From CAZWDO01 sp964632485 [NCBI: uncultured bacterium] (GTDB taxonomy: Bacteria; JAGOEH01), in assembly GCA_964632485.1 (NCBI GenBank), contig CAZWDO010000004.1, forward strand, positions 1 to 64,000: DNA of 64,000 nt, read 5' to 3'. The notes beneath the pieces were generated by a model. The model made no database searches and had not been told where the DNA came from. It was given only the letters and a program-made list of their open reading frames with translations. Below, in pieces: positions 27,537-35,265 of this stretch (within the stretch, counting starts at the first letter, position 1; each line of letters begins with the position of its first letter). The translations under genes and the position numbers were made by a program.

Positions 27537-28413
27537 GAAAATTCCATGCTAAAGCTAAAGGCCCAAGAAAAGCGGCTTCCTGCTGACGGTTAACTAATTG
27601 TTCATAAATTTTTTCCGAGATACTTCCAGTTGTCTCAATATTAAAGGAATAGAGATTCGAAAACCCCTCTTTTCTAAATCCCTCTTCCAACTCGGGGGAA
27701 AGCGTCTGGCCCATTAAAACAAGTCCCTCGAACAAGGAAGGACGCTGGTTCAAATGTATCACGCGTTCCTTGAGGGCATGCGCGATCTCATTTTCATTCT
27801 CTGTTTGAAAACTCTGGATTGCCTCAATCATTTGATTGTAGTATATAAAAAGAGTATGCTCACATTTAACGGAATATAGAAGAATCAGATTTCTTGAAAA
27901 AAGGTGTGGTAAAAATGTCCGAACCAAATGGAATAAATGGTCAGTGACGATAGCCAGACGATGAATTTGGAAATGTTGATCGTAGCAAATTTGCTGAAAA
28001 AGCAAGCGTATCTTCTGCCGAAGACAATAGATTCCCAGAAAATTTTTATCATGAATTGTGTATGGTTCCACATGAGAAACAAAGGCTTTGGGAGGAGAAA
28101 CCAAAAAATAGGGAACTAACCAGGTTTTAATCGCCTCCAGATCGTCAGCGTCAACGGGCTGAGGAAGGGGGATATTGCCCCAAATCAAATATTCTGCGGG
28201 GAGTCCAATTTTTACAATCGACGATTTAAAGGGAATTTTATCGATATGGTCTCTAAAAAAAATTTTCAGCGACGGCTCATCAATCTGCCAATTCTCATTG
28301 ATGAGGTTAGGTATCAATGATTGACCCAGCGCTAATACCTGATTTTTTTTGTTTACTACTACATAGCGGAGAGCATCATGCAAGATTTCTATGCCAATTG
28401 AATTTTTACTCAT
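27529..28413 (-). CDS. PilM-like actin-fold protein, divergent
   Basis: 294 residues. The start (SIGIEILHDALRYVVVNKKNQVLALGQ) resembles the phosphate-1 strand of PilM/FtsA-type actin-fold proteins. KIGLPAEYLIWGNIPLPQPVDADDLEAIKTWL resembles the PilM stretch that follows, and FEGLVLMGQTLSPELEEGF sits where the adenosine-binding glycine motif is expected, but is poorly conserved. PilM is a cytosolic ring of type IV pili and related machines. No PilN, PilO, PilP or PilQ lies beside it. Alternatives are another ASKHA protein or a pseudo-enzyme. ATG 28413 is preferred over TTG 28416. Confidence 0.55.
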   Translation of the reverse strand: MSKNSIGIEILHDALRYVVVNKKNQVLALGQSLIPNLINENWQIDEPSLKIFFRDHIDKIPFKSSIVKIGLPAEYLIWGNIPLPQPVDADDLEAIKTWLVPYFLVSPPKAFVSHVEPYTIHDKNFLGIYCLRQKIRLLFQQICYDQHFQIHRLAIVTDHLFHLVRTFLPHLFSRNLILLYSVKCEHTLFIYYNQMIEAIQSFQTENENEIAHALKERVIHLNQRPSLFEGLVLMGQTLSPELEEGFRKEGFSNLYSFNIETTGSISEKIYEQLVNRQQEAAFLGPLALAWNFHD

Positions 28414-28416
28414 CAA

Positions 28417-28664
28417 TAAGCCTTACTGAAAAAAAATTATCAGTCTGCTCTTCATTCCTGATATATCAAACAAATTCTCTTGTTGCCCATCACGTTTTCT
28501 ATAAATAAACAGATGGCGGAGAGTTATTCTATTCGTCTATTCGTTTGGAAATGGCAATAAAAATGTTACGCCTATTTTCAGACTTCATGAATAGTAGAGT
28601 ATATGCAGAAAAAAGAAGAGAGAGCAATACGCTGCTCTCTCAAATTTATTGTAACGTACCGTTG
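28417..28664. other. Intergenic spacer with terminator
   Basis: AT-rich DNA between the pseudopilin gene and the PilM-like gene. Apart from the terminator at 28604-28641 I see no frame. No good promoter for the leftward PilM-like operon was found, so it may depend on read-through or an atypical promoter. Confidence 0.35.
28604..28641 (-). terminator. Rho-independent terminator of the pseudopilin gene
   Basis: Nine-bp perfect inverted repeat GAGAGAGCA (28618-28626) / TGCTCTCTC (28633-28641) with a 6-nt loop. Read on the minus strand it is followed by TTCTTTTTTC, a classic U-rich tail. Confidence 0.8.
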
Positions 28665-29123
28665 TTATCTTTGTTCCCAATCTGGAGCGCCGCTTTTAAT
28701 CGTCCCATGTCCATACAAACACTGTAAGATATAATTCTGTTCATCGATTTGGATGTAGCGGCTCCGGGTCGTATCCGTAAAATCCAGCTCATACATCAAC
28801 GAATCCGGCATACCCGCGGGAGTTTCAATGGTATCCCGTTTAAACTTGATAACATAAGTAGCCGAATCGATAGGACAGAAATTAATCTTTTCAATACCAT
28901 CCAGATAGGTTTTCAGATCATCGTAATCGTCAGTATAGCGGTTATTATCGGCATAAAAGAGGCTTTCCGCCTTGGCAATTTCCAGCATATTCCGATGACA
29001 TTTAGTCTCCATCCGACGTTCAAAGCCTAATTTTGGGATGACCAGTGTAACAAAAATGCCGACGACTAATATGACGGCCAGGATTTCAACCAGATTAATA
29101 GGTCCTCTGACTTTTTCAGACAT
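28665..29123 (-). CDS. Type IV pilin / pseudopilin-like protein with an atypical processing site
   Basis: 152 residues. A short charged leader precedes a hydrophobic helix (NLVEILAVILVVGIFVTLVIP) and a globular part with the common pilin look (ETKCHRNMLEIAKAESLFYADNNRYTDDYDDLKTYL), ending with two Cys. The cleavage region reads RGPINLVE. The usual G|FTLVE needs Glu at +5, but here Glu is +6 after the Gly, or the -1 residue is Pro. It may be inserted without prepilin peptidase cleavage or be cut unusually. GGAGGATAGC precedes ATG 29123. It is a single-gene unit with its own promoter and terminator. Confidence 0.75.
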   Translation of the reverse strand: MSEKVRGPINLVEILAVILVVGIFVTLVIPKLGFERRMETKCHRNMLEIAKAESLFYADNNRYTDDYDDLKTYLDGIEKINFCPIDSATYVIKFKRDTIETPAGMPDSLMYELDFTDTTRSRYIQIDEQNYILQCLYGHGTIKSGAPDWEQR

Positions 29124-29155
29124 GCTATCCTCCTGTAAGGGTTGATTTGTTATAT

Positions 29156-29184
29156 ATTATATACTAATTCAACGCTTTTGTCAA
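29156..29184 (-). promoter_or_regulatory. Perfect-consensus promoter for the pseudopilin gene
   Basis: Minus strand TTGACA (29184-29179), 17-nt spacer, TATAAT (29161-29156). Every hexamer position matches the sigma70 consensus, so strong constitutive transcription is expected unless repressed. Confidence 0.8.
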
Positions 29185-29222
29185 TATTTTTTTTCCCATC
29201 ACTATCAGTTAATTAAAAAAAC

Positions 29223-29250
29223 TTGCAAAAAATAAAAAAAGATATATATT
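29223..29250 (+). promoter_or_regulatory. Likely promoter for cheD-HDOD
   Basis: TTGCAA at 29223-29228, 16-nt A-rich spacer, TATATT at 29245-29250. It faces away from the pseudopilin promoter. A leader of about 50 nt leads to cheD. Confidence 0.5.
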
Positions 29251-29306
29251 TAAGAGTAAGTTATGGGCGCGGGCATTTTATTAACCTTTTATAACTGAGT
29301 CATTCA

Positions 29307-29789
29307 ATGTCGCAACATATCGTAGGCATCAGCGATGCAAAATTTTCTCTCAGTCATGACGATACGATTATTACCTATTCGCTGGGGTCATGTATTGGCG
29401 CTTCTTTCTATGACCCTTATAAAAGAATCGGCGGAATGATCCATTTAATGCTTCCGGATTCCTCAATCGAGAGCGGCAATCCTAAACTCAATCCTTATAA
29501 GTATGCTGATACCGGCATTCCGATGATGCTCCGCCAGCTCACGCATTTCGGAGCCAATCCCAAGCATCTGATCGTTAAAGTGGCCGGCGCTTCGCAATTA
29601 CTGGATGATAAAAACATTTTTAACATTGGAAAGCGCAATTTGGAGGCTTTCACTCGAATTCTTTATGATTATTCTCTTTCAATATTTAAAATGGATGTGG
29701 GCGGGGGTATAAACCGCACCATAACGTTAAATATTGCAAATGGCATATTGTATCTCCGCAACAGCAAACAGGAATACAAAGAATTATGA
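29307..29789 (+). CDS. cheD: Chemoreceptor glutamine deamidase CheD
   Basis: Deamidates glutamines of methyl-accepting chemotaxis proteins and in some bacteria stimulates CheC. 160 residues with the catalytic Cys29 in SLGSCIGA and His45 in GGMIHLMLPDS, followed by KVAGASQL and GKRNLEA, and the C-terminal DVGGGINRTI. No receptor or other che gene is in the window. Its stop overlaps the ATG of the HDOD gene by 4 bp (ATGA). Confidence 0.94.
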   Translation: MSQHIVGISDAKFSLSHDDTIITYSLGSCIGASFYDPYKRIGGMIHLMLPDSSIESGNPKLNPYKYADTGIPMMLRQLTHFGANPKHLIVKVAGASQLLDDKNIFNIGKRNLEAFTRILYDYSLSIFKMDVGGGINRTITLNIANGILYLRNSKQEYKEL

Positions 29790-30658
29790 TTACTTCCGAA
29801 GAAATTATCCGGCAAACCCATCGCATCTATACGAATTCCCCAGCCGTCCGGAAAATGGCCCAATTGCTCGAACGCGCAGGCGCCAGGCCAGGAGAGTTTA
29901 TTGAACTGATCAAATTCGATTCGGCTTTAGTGGCAAATCTTTTACACGAGTACTTTAAAAAAAACCAGGGAGACCGTATTGAAAATTTGTGTATGGATAC
30001 AATGCTCCCCCGGTTGGGATTTCTTAACATAAAAAAATTAGTATTGAACAACGCGGTCATGCCCTATTATACACAAACTCTTCCCGGATATGAAGATCGC
30101 CAGGGAGAGTTCTTCCGTCATTCAAACTGCGTTTTTTTTCTGGCTAAGCAGATTGCTGAAAAACTTAATTTTCAAAACAATCATCTCATTTTTTTCGCTT
30201 CGATACTGCATGACATTGGAAAATTATTGATCAGCCAATTCGTCATTATCAATTTTCAGGAACATAAAAATAAGATATATAACAAGCGCATTGCTCTGGA
30301 ACATGCCGAGAAGGAACTGCTGCATATCACTCATGACGATTTGGGAGCCGAATTATTAGAATCCTGGCTCATACCTCAGCCGATTGTGGACATTGTTAAA
30401 TTCCATCACAACGTTGACAGAAAAAAAAGCGATATAGCTCTCAGAATCGTTTCTTTGGCTAATGAATTAAGTTCAACGATCGGATATTCAACATTTTACG
30501 ATGAATTACGCGTACAGCAGATTCCATCCATTATGGAGGAATTGGAGCTGTCCAGCTTTGATATTGAACTCATCTTAGCCAAAGTCGTGGATGAACTCGC
30601 TCTTTTCGAAGCATATTTCAACCCAGAAATGACAGCACAACTTCAGGAACCTGTTTAA
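29786..30658 (+). CDS. HDOD domain signalling protein
   Basis: 290 residues. The HDOD domain spans about residues 10-210: MAQLLERAGARPGEFIELIKFDSALVANLL at the start, FFASILHDIGKLLISQF in the middle with the HD pair, and HDDLGAELLESWLIPQPIVDIVKFHHN later. HDOD proteins are usually non-catalytic hubs in chemotaxis, c-di-GMP and motility control. Coupling to cheD supports that setting. Its 3' end overlaps the convergent alaS end by 41 bp. Confidence 0.87.
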   Translation: MITSEEIIRQTHRIYTNSPAVRKMAQLLERAGARPGEFIELIKFDSALVANLLHEYFKKNQGDRIENLCMDTMLPRLGFLNIKKLVLNNAVMPYYTQTLPGYEDRQGEFFRHSNCVFFLAKQIAEKLNFQNNHLIFFASILHDIGKLLISQFVIINFQEHKNKIYNKRIALEHAEKELLHITHDDLGAELLESWLIPQPIVDIVKFHHNVDRKKSDIALRIVSLANELSSTIGYSTFYDELRVQQIPSIMEELELSSFDIELILAKVVDELALFEAYFNPEMTAQLQEPV

Positions 30659-33221
30659 GAACCCGCTCAATTTGAGAATGATCATGGATCCCTGCCTGAG
30701 CGAAAGAGGGATTTCCACCCCCTTTGCCGCCACATAACCCCGCCAGAGCTGAAACAATTTTACCTGCGTGGAGTTGTTTTTTCGATTTCTGCAATCCTGA
30801 ATCAATTGTCACGATCATCATCATTTTATCTGAAACACGCCCAAAAAGAACGACAACACTCTGGGAAACCTTATCCCTTACAAAATCCGCCGCTTGCCTA
30901 AACGCTTCCTGCGTAGGAAAATCGTCCTCGCCAACAATAAGATTGATACCTTCCATTTGAAGGGGATTCTGAATTAAATCAGCCATCCGGTAACGAGTCA
31001 TCTGGTTTTCTAATTTTTCAAGCGATTGAGATTTCTGTTTTAACTCTTCAATTATATGCACAATTTTTTCAGGCAAATGCTCAAGATTAACGCTAAGAGT
31101 TTGAGAAATTTGACGCAATACGCCGCTTTCCAACTGAATGTGCTGTAAAGCGGACGATCCGGTTTTCGCCTCTATTCGCCGGACTCCTGCGGCAACAGCT
31201 CCCTCATGAATAATGCGAAACAAGCCCAGTTCACCCGTCCGGTGGCAATGTACACCGCCACAAAGCTCCTTGCTAACAGGGCCAATCGTAATAACTCGAG
31301 CGACTGCATTATATTTTTCACCAAATAAAGCCATTGCCCCCTGGGCTTTAGCCTCCTCGATCGGCAACCAGGCCACATTGACCGGGTAATCAGCCATAAT
31401 CCATTGATTGACTTTTTCTTCAATTCCATTCAGCTCGTCGGGATTCAAAGCATGGAAATGAGTGAAATCAAAACGCAATCGCTCATCATTCACCAAAGAT
31501 CCCGATTGATGGATGTGGACTCCGAACAACTCACGTAAAGCTGCCTGGAGCAAATGAGTGGCCGTATGGTGCCGCGCGATGCAGCTTAACCTCGTATAAT
31601 GAACACTCGCCTTAACCTCGGCGGTTTCTATTTGCCCTTTCAGGCGTCCTTTGTGAATGATACCATCCATTGTTTGCTGCGTGTCGTAAACTTCAATCTC
31701 AAATCCCGGCCCGTTAATCCAGCCGGTATCCCCAATCTGGCCACCCGATTCAGCATAAAAAGGCGTTTCCCTAAGAATTATAGCGATCTCGCCTTCCCGG
31801 GGAATACTATATTTGGCAATCTGAGTGAAAATTTCTCCCTGGTCATAGCCGACATAGCGGGAGTGTTCCTGAGGCGTCAGTTCTATCCAATCATTTGCCA
31901 AATCCATAACAAAACGGCCTGTTTTTCGGGATTGGTCTCGGGCATGGGCCATTTGCTGCTGGAATCCTGTGATATCGACTTCCATCTGATTTTCGGCAGC
32001 AATTAACTGAGTCAGGTCTAATGGAAATCCATAAGTATCATAAAGTGTAAACGCGGCATCTCCCGGGATTTTGCTGATTCCCAGCTCACGATTTTGATCA
32101 AGAATCCGATTGATCAAATGCAATCCTTGTTCTAACGTTCGAAAAAACCGCTCCTCTTCGTTTTGAATCACTAAGCTGATATGCTGGCTCTGGGCTTTCA
32201 GCTCGGGATAGGCCTCACCCAAAATAGTAACAACGGTGGGAACCAACTGGTAAATAAATGGTTGTTTCATATTAAGCTGGTGGCCGTAACGGGCGGCGCG
32301 GCGCAATAATCGCCGCAAGACATATCCCTGGCCATCATTAGAGGGCAACGCACCATCCGCTAAGGCTATGGAAAGAGCTCGCACATGATCAGCAATCACC
32401 CGAAAAGACATACCCTCCAAAGCCGGTTCATAATTTACTCCCGTGATCGACACCAGCTTCTCAATCAACGGCCAGAACAAATCCGTTTCATAGTTAGACT
32501 CTTTACCCTGCAAAATGCTCGCCAGCCGTTCTAATCCCATGCCCGTATCAACGTGCTTGGAGGGGAGCTCCTCTAAAGAGCCATTAGAAAGGCGATTATA
32601 TTGAATGAATACCAGATTCCATATTTCCCAAAAACGGCCTCCATCCCACTCCTTAGATCCTTTAGGGAGTGTGGCAAAGGACTCTCCGCGATCATAGTGG
32701 ATTTCTGAACACGGTCCACAAGGGCCCACATCGCCCATTTCCCAAAAATTATCTTTCATGCCAAATCTGAGGATGTGGCTGGGATCGATATTCGTATAAT
32801 TACGCCAACACTCTTCCGATTCATCATCGTCGTTAAAAACTGTCGCCCATAAACTAACTGCCGGGATTTTTAGCGTGATCGTCAAAAATTCCCAGGCATA
32901 CTGGATCGCTTCTTTCTTATAATAATCGCCAAAAGACCAGTTTCCCAACATCTCAAAAAATGTATGATGACGGCCATCCCTGCCAACTTCTTCCAAATCA
33001 TTGTGTTTCCCACTCACCCGAATGCATTTCTGATAATTAACAGCTCGCTGATAATCGCGTATTTCCTTATTCAAAAAAATTGACTTGAATTGATTCATCC
33101 CGGCATTTGTAAACAACAGCGTGGGATCATCCTTTGGAATAACCGGAGCGCTAGGAACCCACGTATGATCATACGACTGGAAAAACTCCACAAATTTCTT
33201 TCTTAAATCTTGTCCATTCAT
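30618..33221 (-). CDS. alaS: Alanine--tRNA ligase
   Basis: Charges tRNA-Ala; 867 residues, standard size. The catalytic core starts at the N-terminus (KFVEFFQSYDHTWVPSAPVIPKDDPTLLFTNAGM, QKCIRVSGKHNDLEEVGRDGRHHTFFEMLGNWSFGDYYK). Then come the tRNA-recognition part, the editing domain with zinc ligands (RHHTATHLLQ and CGGVHCHRTGE), and the C-Ala domain ending in GGKGGGNPSFAQAG. ATG 33221 follows a GAAGGATG ribosome site. Confidence 0.98.
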   Translation of the reverse strand: MNGQDLRKKFVEFFQSYDHTWVPSAPVIPKDDPTLLFTNAGMNQFKSIFLNKEIRDYQRAVNYQKCIRVSGKHNDLEEVGRDGRHHTFFEMLGNWSFGDYYKKEAIQYAWEFLTITLKIPAVSLWATVFNDDDESEECWRNYTNIDPSHILRFGMKDNFWEMGDVGPCGPCSEIHYDRGESFATLPKGSKEWDGGRFWEIWNLVFIQYNRLSNGSLEELPSKHVDTGMGLERLASILQGKESNYETDLFWPLIEKLVSITGVNYEPALEGMSFRVIADHVRALSIALADGALPSNDGQGYVLRRLLRRAARYGHQLNMKQPFIYQLVPTVVTILGEAYPELKAQSQHISLVIQNEEERFFRTLEQGLHLINRILDQNRELGISKIPGDAAFTLYDTYGFPLDLTQLIAAENQMEVDITGFQQQMAHARDQSRKTGRFVMDLANDWIELTPQEHSRYVGYDQGEIFTQIAKYSIPREGEIAIILRETPFYAESGGQIGDTGWINGPGFEIEVYDTQQTMDGIIHKGRLKGQIETAEVKASVHYTRLSCIARHHTATHLLQAALRELFGVHIHQSGSLVNDERLRFDFTHFHALNPDELNGIEEKVNQWIMADYPVNVAWLPIEEAKAQGAMALFGEKYNAVARVITIGPVSKELCGGVHCHRTGELGLFRIIHEGAVAAGVRRIEAKTGSSALQHIQLESGVLRQISQTLSVNLEHLPEKIVHIIEELKQKSQSLEKLENQMTRYRMADLIQNPLQMEGINLIVGEDDFPTQEAFRQAADFVRDKVSQSVVVLFGRVSDKMMMIVTIDSGLQKSKKQLHAGKIVSALAGLCGGKGGGNPSFAQAGIHDHSQIERVLKQVPEVVLSFLG

Positions 33222-33430
33222 GTCTGCATCCTTCTATAAAATTGGTTTTCACCTGAACCCTTGTAATAAAAAATTGAATGCTATGTTCAGGTGTTTATAA
33301 AAATTGTCACTTTAAAAACCGTCCGAGCATCCTCTGTTCAGACACAGCATCTTCCAGTAAAAGGCCTGAATGGACACTCTTAAAGCCTGACATTCGCTAG
33401 GCGCAGCTATTTTAAGTACAACTTTCAGCA
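33222..33430 (-). promoter_or_regulatory. Long structured leader of alaS
   Basis: About 200 nt of untranslated leader between the predicted start and alaS. It contains a perfect 9-bp inverted repeat (CACCTGAAC 33250-33258 and GTTCAGGTG 33285-33293) with a 26-nt loop, plus two UCAGGC copies in the RNA sense at about 33364-33391. A leader in front of an aminoacyl-tRNA synthetase gene suggests attenuation or feedback. I do not recognise T-box landmarks, and the hairpin has no U tract directly after it. Confidence 0.4.
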
Positions 33431-33433
33431 TAT

Positions 33434-33462
33434 ATTTTAAAAAAAATATTACTATTTGTCAA
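33434..33462 (-). promoter_or_regulatory. Promoter of alaS
   Basis: Minus strand TTGACA (33462-33457), 17-nt spacer, TAAAAT (33439-33434). The -35 box overlaps the stop codon of the upstream flippase gene. Confidence 0.65.
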
Positions 33463-34664
33463 GGTTTTTTTACAATTGCGGGAATCCAGAAGTAGAGACA
33501 GATAAAATTGATTAAATAACTGATTGAAGAGGACCCGGCGATACCGGTGATTCCCCAACCCAATCGATAAGCAACCAGATTCAGGATGAGATTAATGATG
33601 ACAGATAACGCATCGAACCCGGTAACCCAATGCCGATTTCGCGATAAAAAATATTTAGAAACGAGTATTTCGCGCATTCCCAAAAAAAACAGCCCGGGTA
33701 ACAATATCTGGAATGCCGGAACAGCCGGCCGATATTGAGGCAAAAAGCGCGCCAGCAGCGGAGGAATCCCAAAAAAACACAAAACCATAAAGAGAAAAAC
33801 CAGGGGAAGGTACCAGAGGAGCTGCCGGTTAATTAACCGGTTAATGCCCGCGATTTTTAACGGTTGAGCCGAAGTGATGTTAATACGCTGGAGATTGCGT
33901 GGGAAGAGAATAAACAAACTGGTAAAAACAACTGGGACAAAGTAATAGCCCGCTTGTTCGGGCGGTAAAAATAATCCGATGATCAAACGATCGGTTGCTA
34001 AAAGCAGGGATTGCAACCAGCCGGAAAGCGTGACGGGAAATCCGGTTTTCAGCAGCCAGCCCATTAAACGCAGTCGGAAACAACTCAGCCCCAGCCACAA
34101 ATCACCCGTCAATCCCAGGCTGACCAGATCGCTGATAATTTGCGAAATTAGGAACCCGATTGCGCGCCCATAATATAACCCGACCCAACCGCCTGTAAAA
34201 TGGAGTAAAGCGGAAATGAAGAACCAACCGTTTAAACGTCGGTATTGATTGCGAACACTCAATTCAATCTCAATATAAAAAACAAAATATTGAGTGATTA
34301 ACAATATGGCAGATAACCCTGCCAAAACTGGATGATTCAAAAAGAGGGAGTGCAGGAAAAAAAAAACAACTCCGCTAAATACAGCGGAGCTGATAATCGT
34401 TAATTGCGTCGTTTGACATAATTGGCAGAATCTGCTTTTCCCTGCATTCTTTATATAAAAAGCAGAGGCTTTGATCATATATCCATTTAAAATTCCCAAA
34501 TGGCTGGTAGTAGCAAATGCCACAACTACCAAATAAGTGGACCAAAATCCATTAAACTCCAAGTCTGCATATTTAAGTAACAACAAAAAAATAAGGAACT
34601 TGGATATTTGTACAAAGGTCCGTCCCGATGTGAGAAAAAGAAAATCTTGAACCAGTGTACGCAA
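33459..34664 (-). CDS. Polysaccharide flippase-like membrane protein (Wzx/MurJ-like fold)
   Basis: 401 residues with about 12 hydrophobic helices. The plan (SGRTFVQISKFLIFLLLLKY at the start, RNQYRRLNGWF, LATDRLIIGLFLPPEQAGYYFVPVVF in the middle, FQILLPGLFFLGMREILVSKYFLS later) is that of the oligosaccharide-lipid flippase branch of the MOP superfamily. It presumably moves a lipid-linked glycan across the inner membrane. No glycosyltransferases are adjacent. No ATG exists near the N-terminus; TTG 34664 is the likely start, 7 bp after the upstream gene. Confidence 0.8.
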   Translation of the reverse strand: MRTLVQDFLFLTSGRTFVQISKFLIFLLLLKYADLEFNGFWSTYLVVVAFATTSHLGILNGYMIKASAFYIKNAGKSRFCQLCQTTQLTIISSAVFSGVVFFFLHSLFLNHPVLAGLSAILLITQYFVFYIEIELSVRNQYRRLNGWFFISALLHFTGGWVGLYYGRAIGFLISQIISDLVSLGLTGDLWLGLSCFRLRLMGWLLKTGFPVTLSGWLQSLLLATDRLIIGLFLPPEQAGYYFVPVVFTSLFILFPRNLQRINITSAQPLKIAGINRLINRQLLWYLPLVFLFMVLCFFGIPPLLARFLPQYRPAVPAFQILLPGLFFLGMREILVSKYFLSRNRHWVTGFDALSVIINLILNLVAYRLGWGITGIAGSSSISYLINFICLYFWIPAIVKKP

Positions 34665-34671
34665 AAAAAAC

Positions 34672-35094
34672 TCAGTTAATTATAAACATAATCAGCATCA
34701 TAACTAAAACCAACCCGAAAAAAATCCATATATACGGATTAATCCGAGTTTCCTCTGCAATACGCACATCCACTTTTGCCCGGTGTTCATCTGCGGTATC
34801 CATCGGAGATACCAAACCTTCAGGAGTAAAAATAACCTTAAAGGTAGTAATTTGCTTATCCTTTTTGACATACTCCTGACTTTCTAATTGATAATAATCC
34901 GAACCCTCAGCAACAATCTGATAATTACCAGCTTCAAGTGTAGTGGTACTTTTACGGAACGTATAGTCGGGGAAAAGCTTTGTTTGAGTCGGCACTTTAA
35001 TCCAAAGCTGAGTGTATATAGTTTCTTTCGCAACCATATCACCTGCCAGAGACAGGACTACCAGCAACAAAAAAACAAAAAAACTTTTCATCAT
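34672..35094 (-). CDS. Exported PEGA-like small protein with C-terminal membrane anchor
   Basis: 140 residues. A signal peptide (FFVFLLLVVLSLAGDMVA) is followed by a beta-rich stretch of about 80 residues with the PEGA-like plan (LEAGNYQIVAEGSDYYQ), an acidic-basic linker and a C-terminal membrane helix (PYIWIFFGLVLVMMLIMF). It would present a small beta-domain in the periplasm. Function unknown. GGAGGAATAA precedes the ATG, and it forms a two-gene unit with the flippase. Confidence 0.6.
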   Translation of the reverse strand: MMKSFFVFLLLVVLSLAGDMVAKETIYTQLWIKVPTQTKLFPDYTFRKSTTTLEAGNYQIVAEGSDYYQLESQEYVKKDKQITTFKVIFTPEGLVSPMDTADEHRAKVDVRIAEETRINPYIWIFFGLVLVMMLIMFIIN

Positions 35095-35126
35095 TTATTC
35101 CTCCTCGGATAATGGTTAAAAGAGAA

Positions 35127-35154
35127 ATTATATAACTTTTCCGTTATTTGTCAA
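35127..35154 (-). promoter_or_regulatory. Promoter of the small anchored protein-flippase unit
   Basis: Minus strand TTGACA (35154-35149), 16-nt spacer, TATAAT (35132-35127). Both hexamers are perfect. Confidence 0.7.
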
Positions 35155-35204
35155 GTAAAATATTTAAAAAATCAAAAAAAGGCGCAACATTCTTCAAATA
35201 TAAC

Positions 35205-35233
35205 TTGACAAAAATTGAAAAGTAAATTATTAT
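35205..35233 (+). promoter_or_regulatory. Promoter of the TPR-SpoIID-SPOR operon
   Basis: TTGACA at 35205-35210, 17-nt spacer, TATTAT at 35228-35233; divergent from the promoter at 35127-35154 and only 50 bp away. The leader to the ATG at 35266 is about 26 nt. Confidence 0.7.
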
Positions 35234-35265
35234 TATTAAAATATCGAAAACATAAGGAAAGGAAA

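Noticed and set aside
33300-33427. 6S RNA or tmRNA in the alaS leader
   Set aside because: A few stretches loosely recall 6S RNA (GAGGAUGCUCGG), but I could not draw the closing stem and central bubble, and no tRNA-like ends are present.
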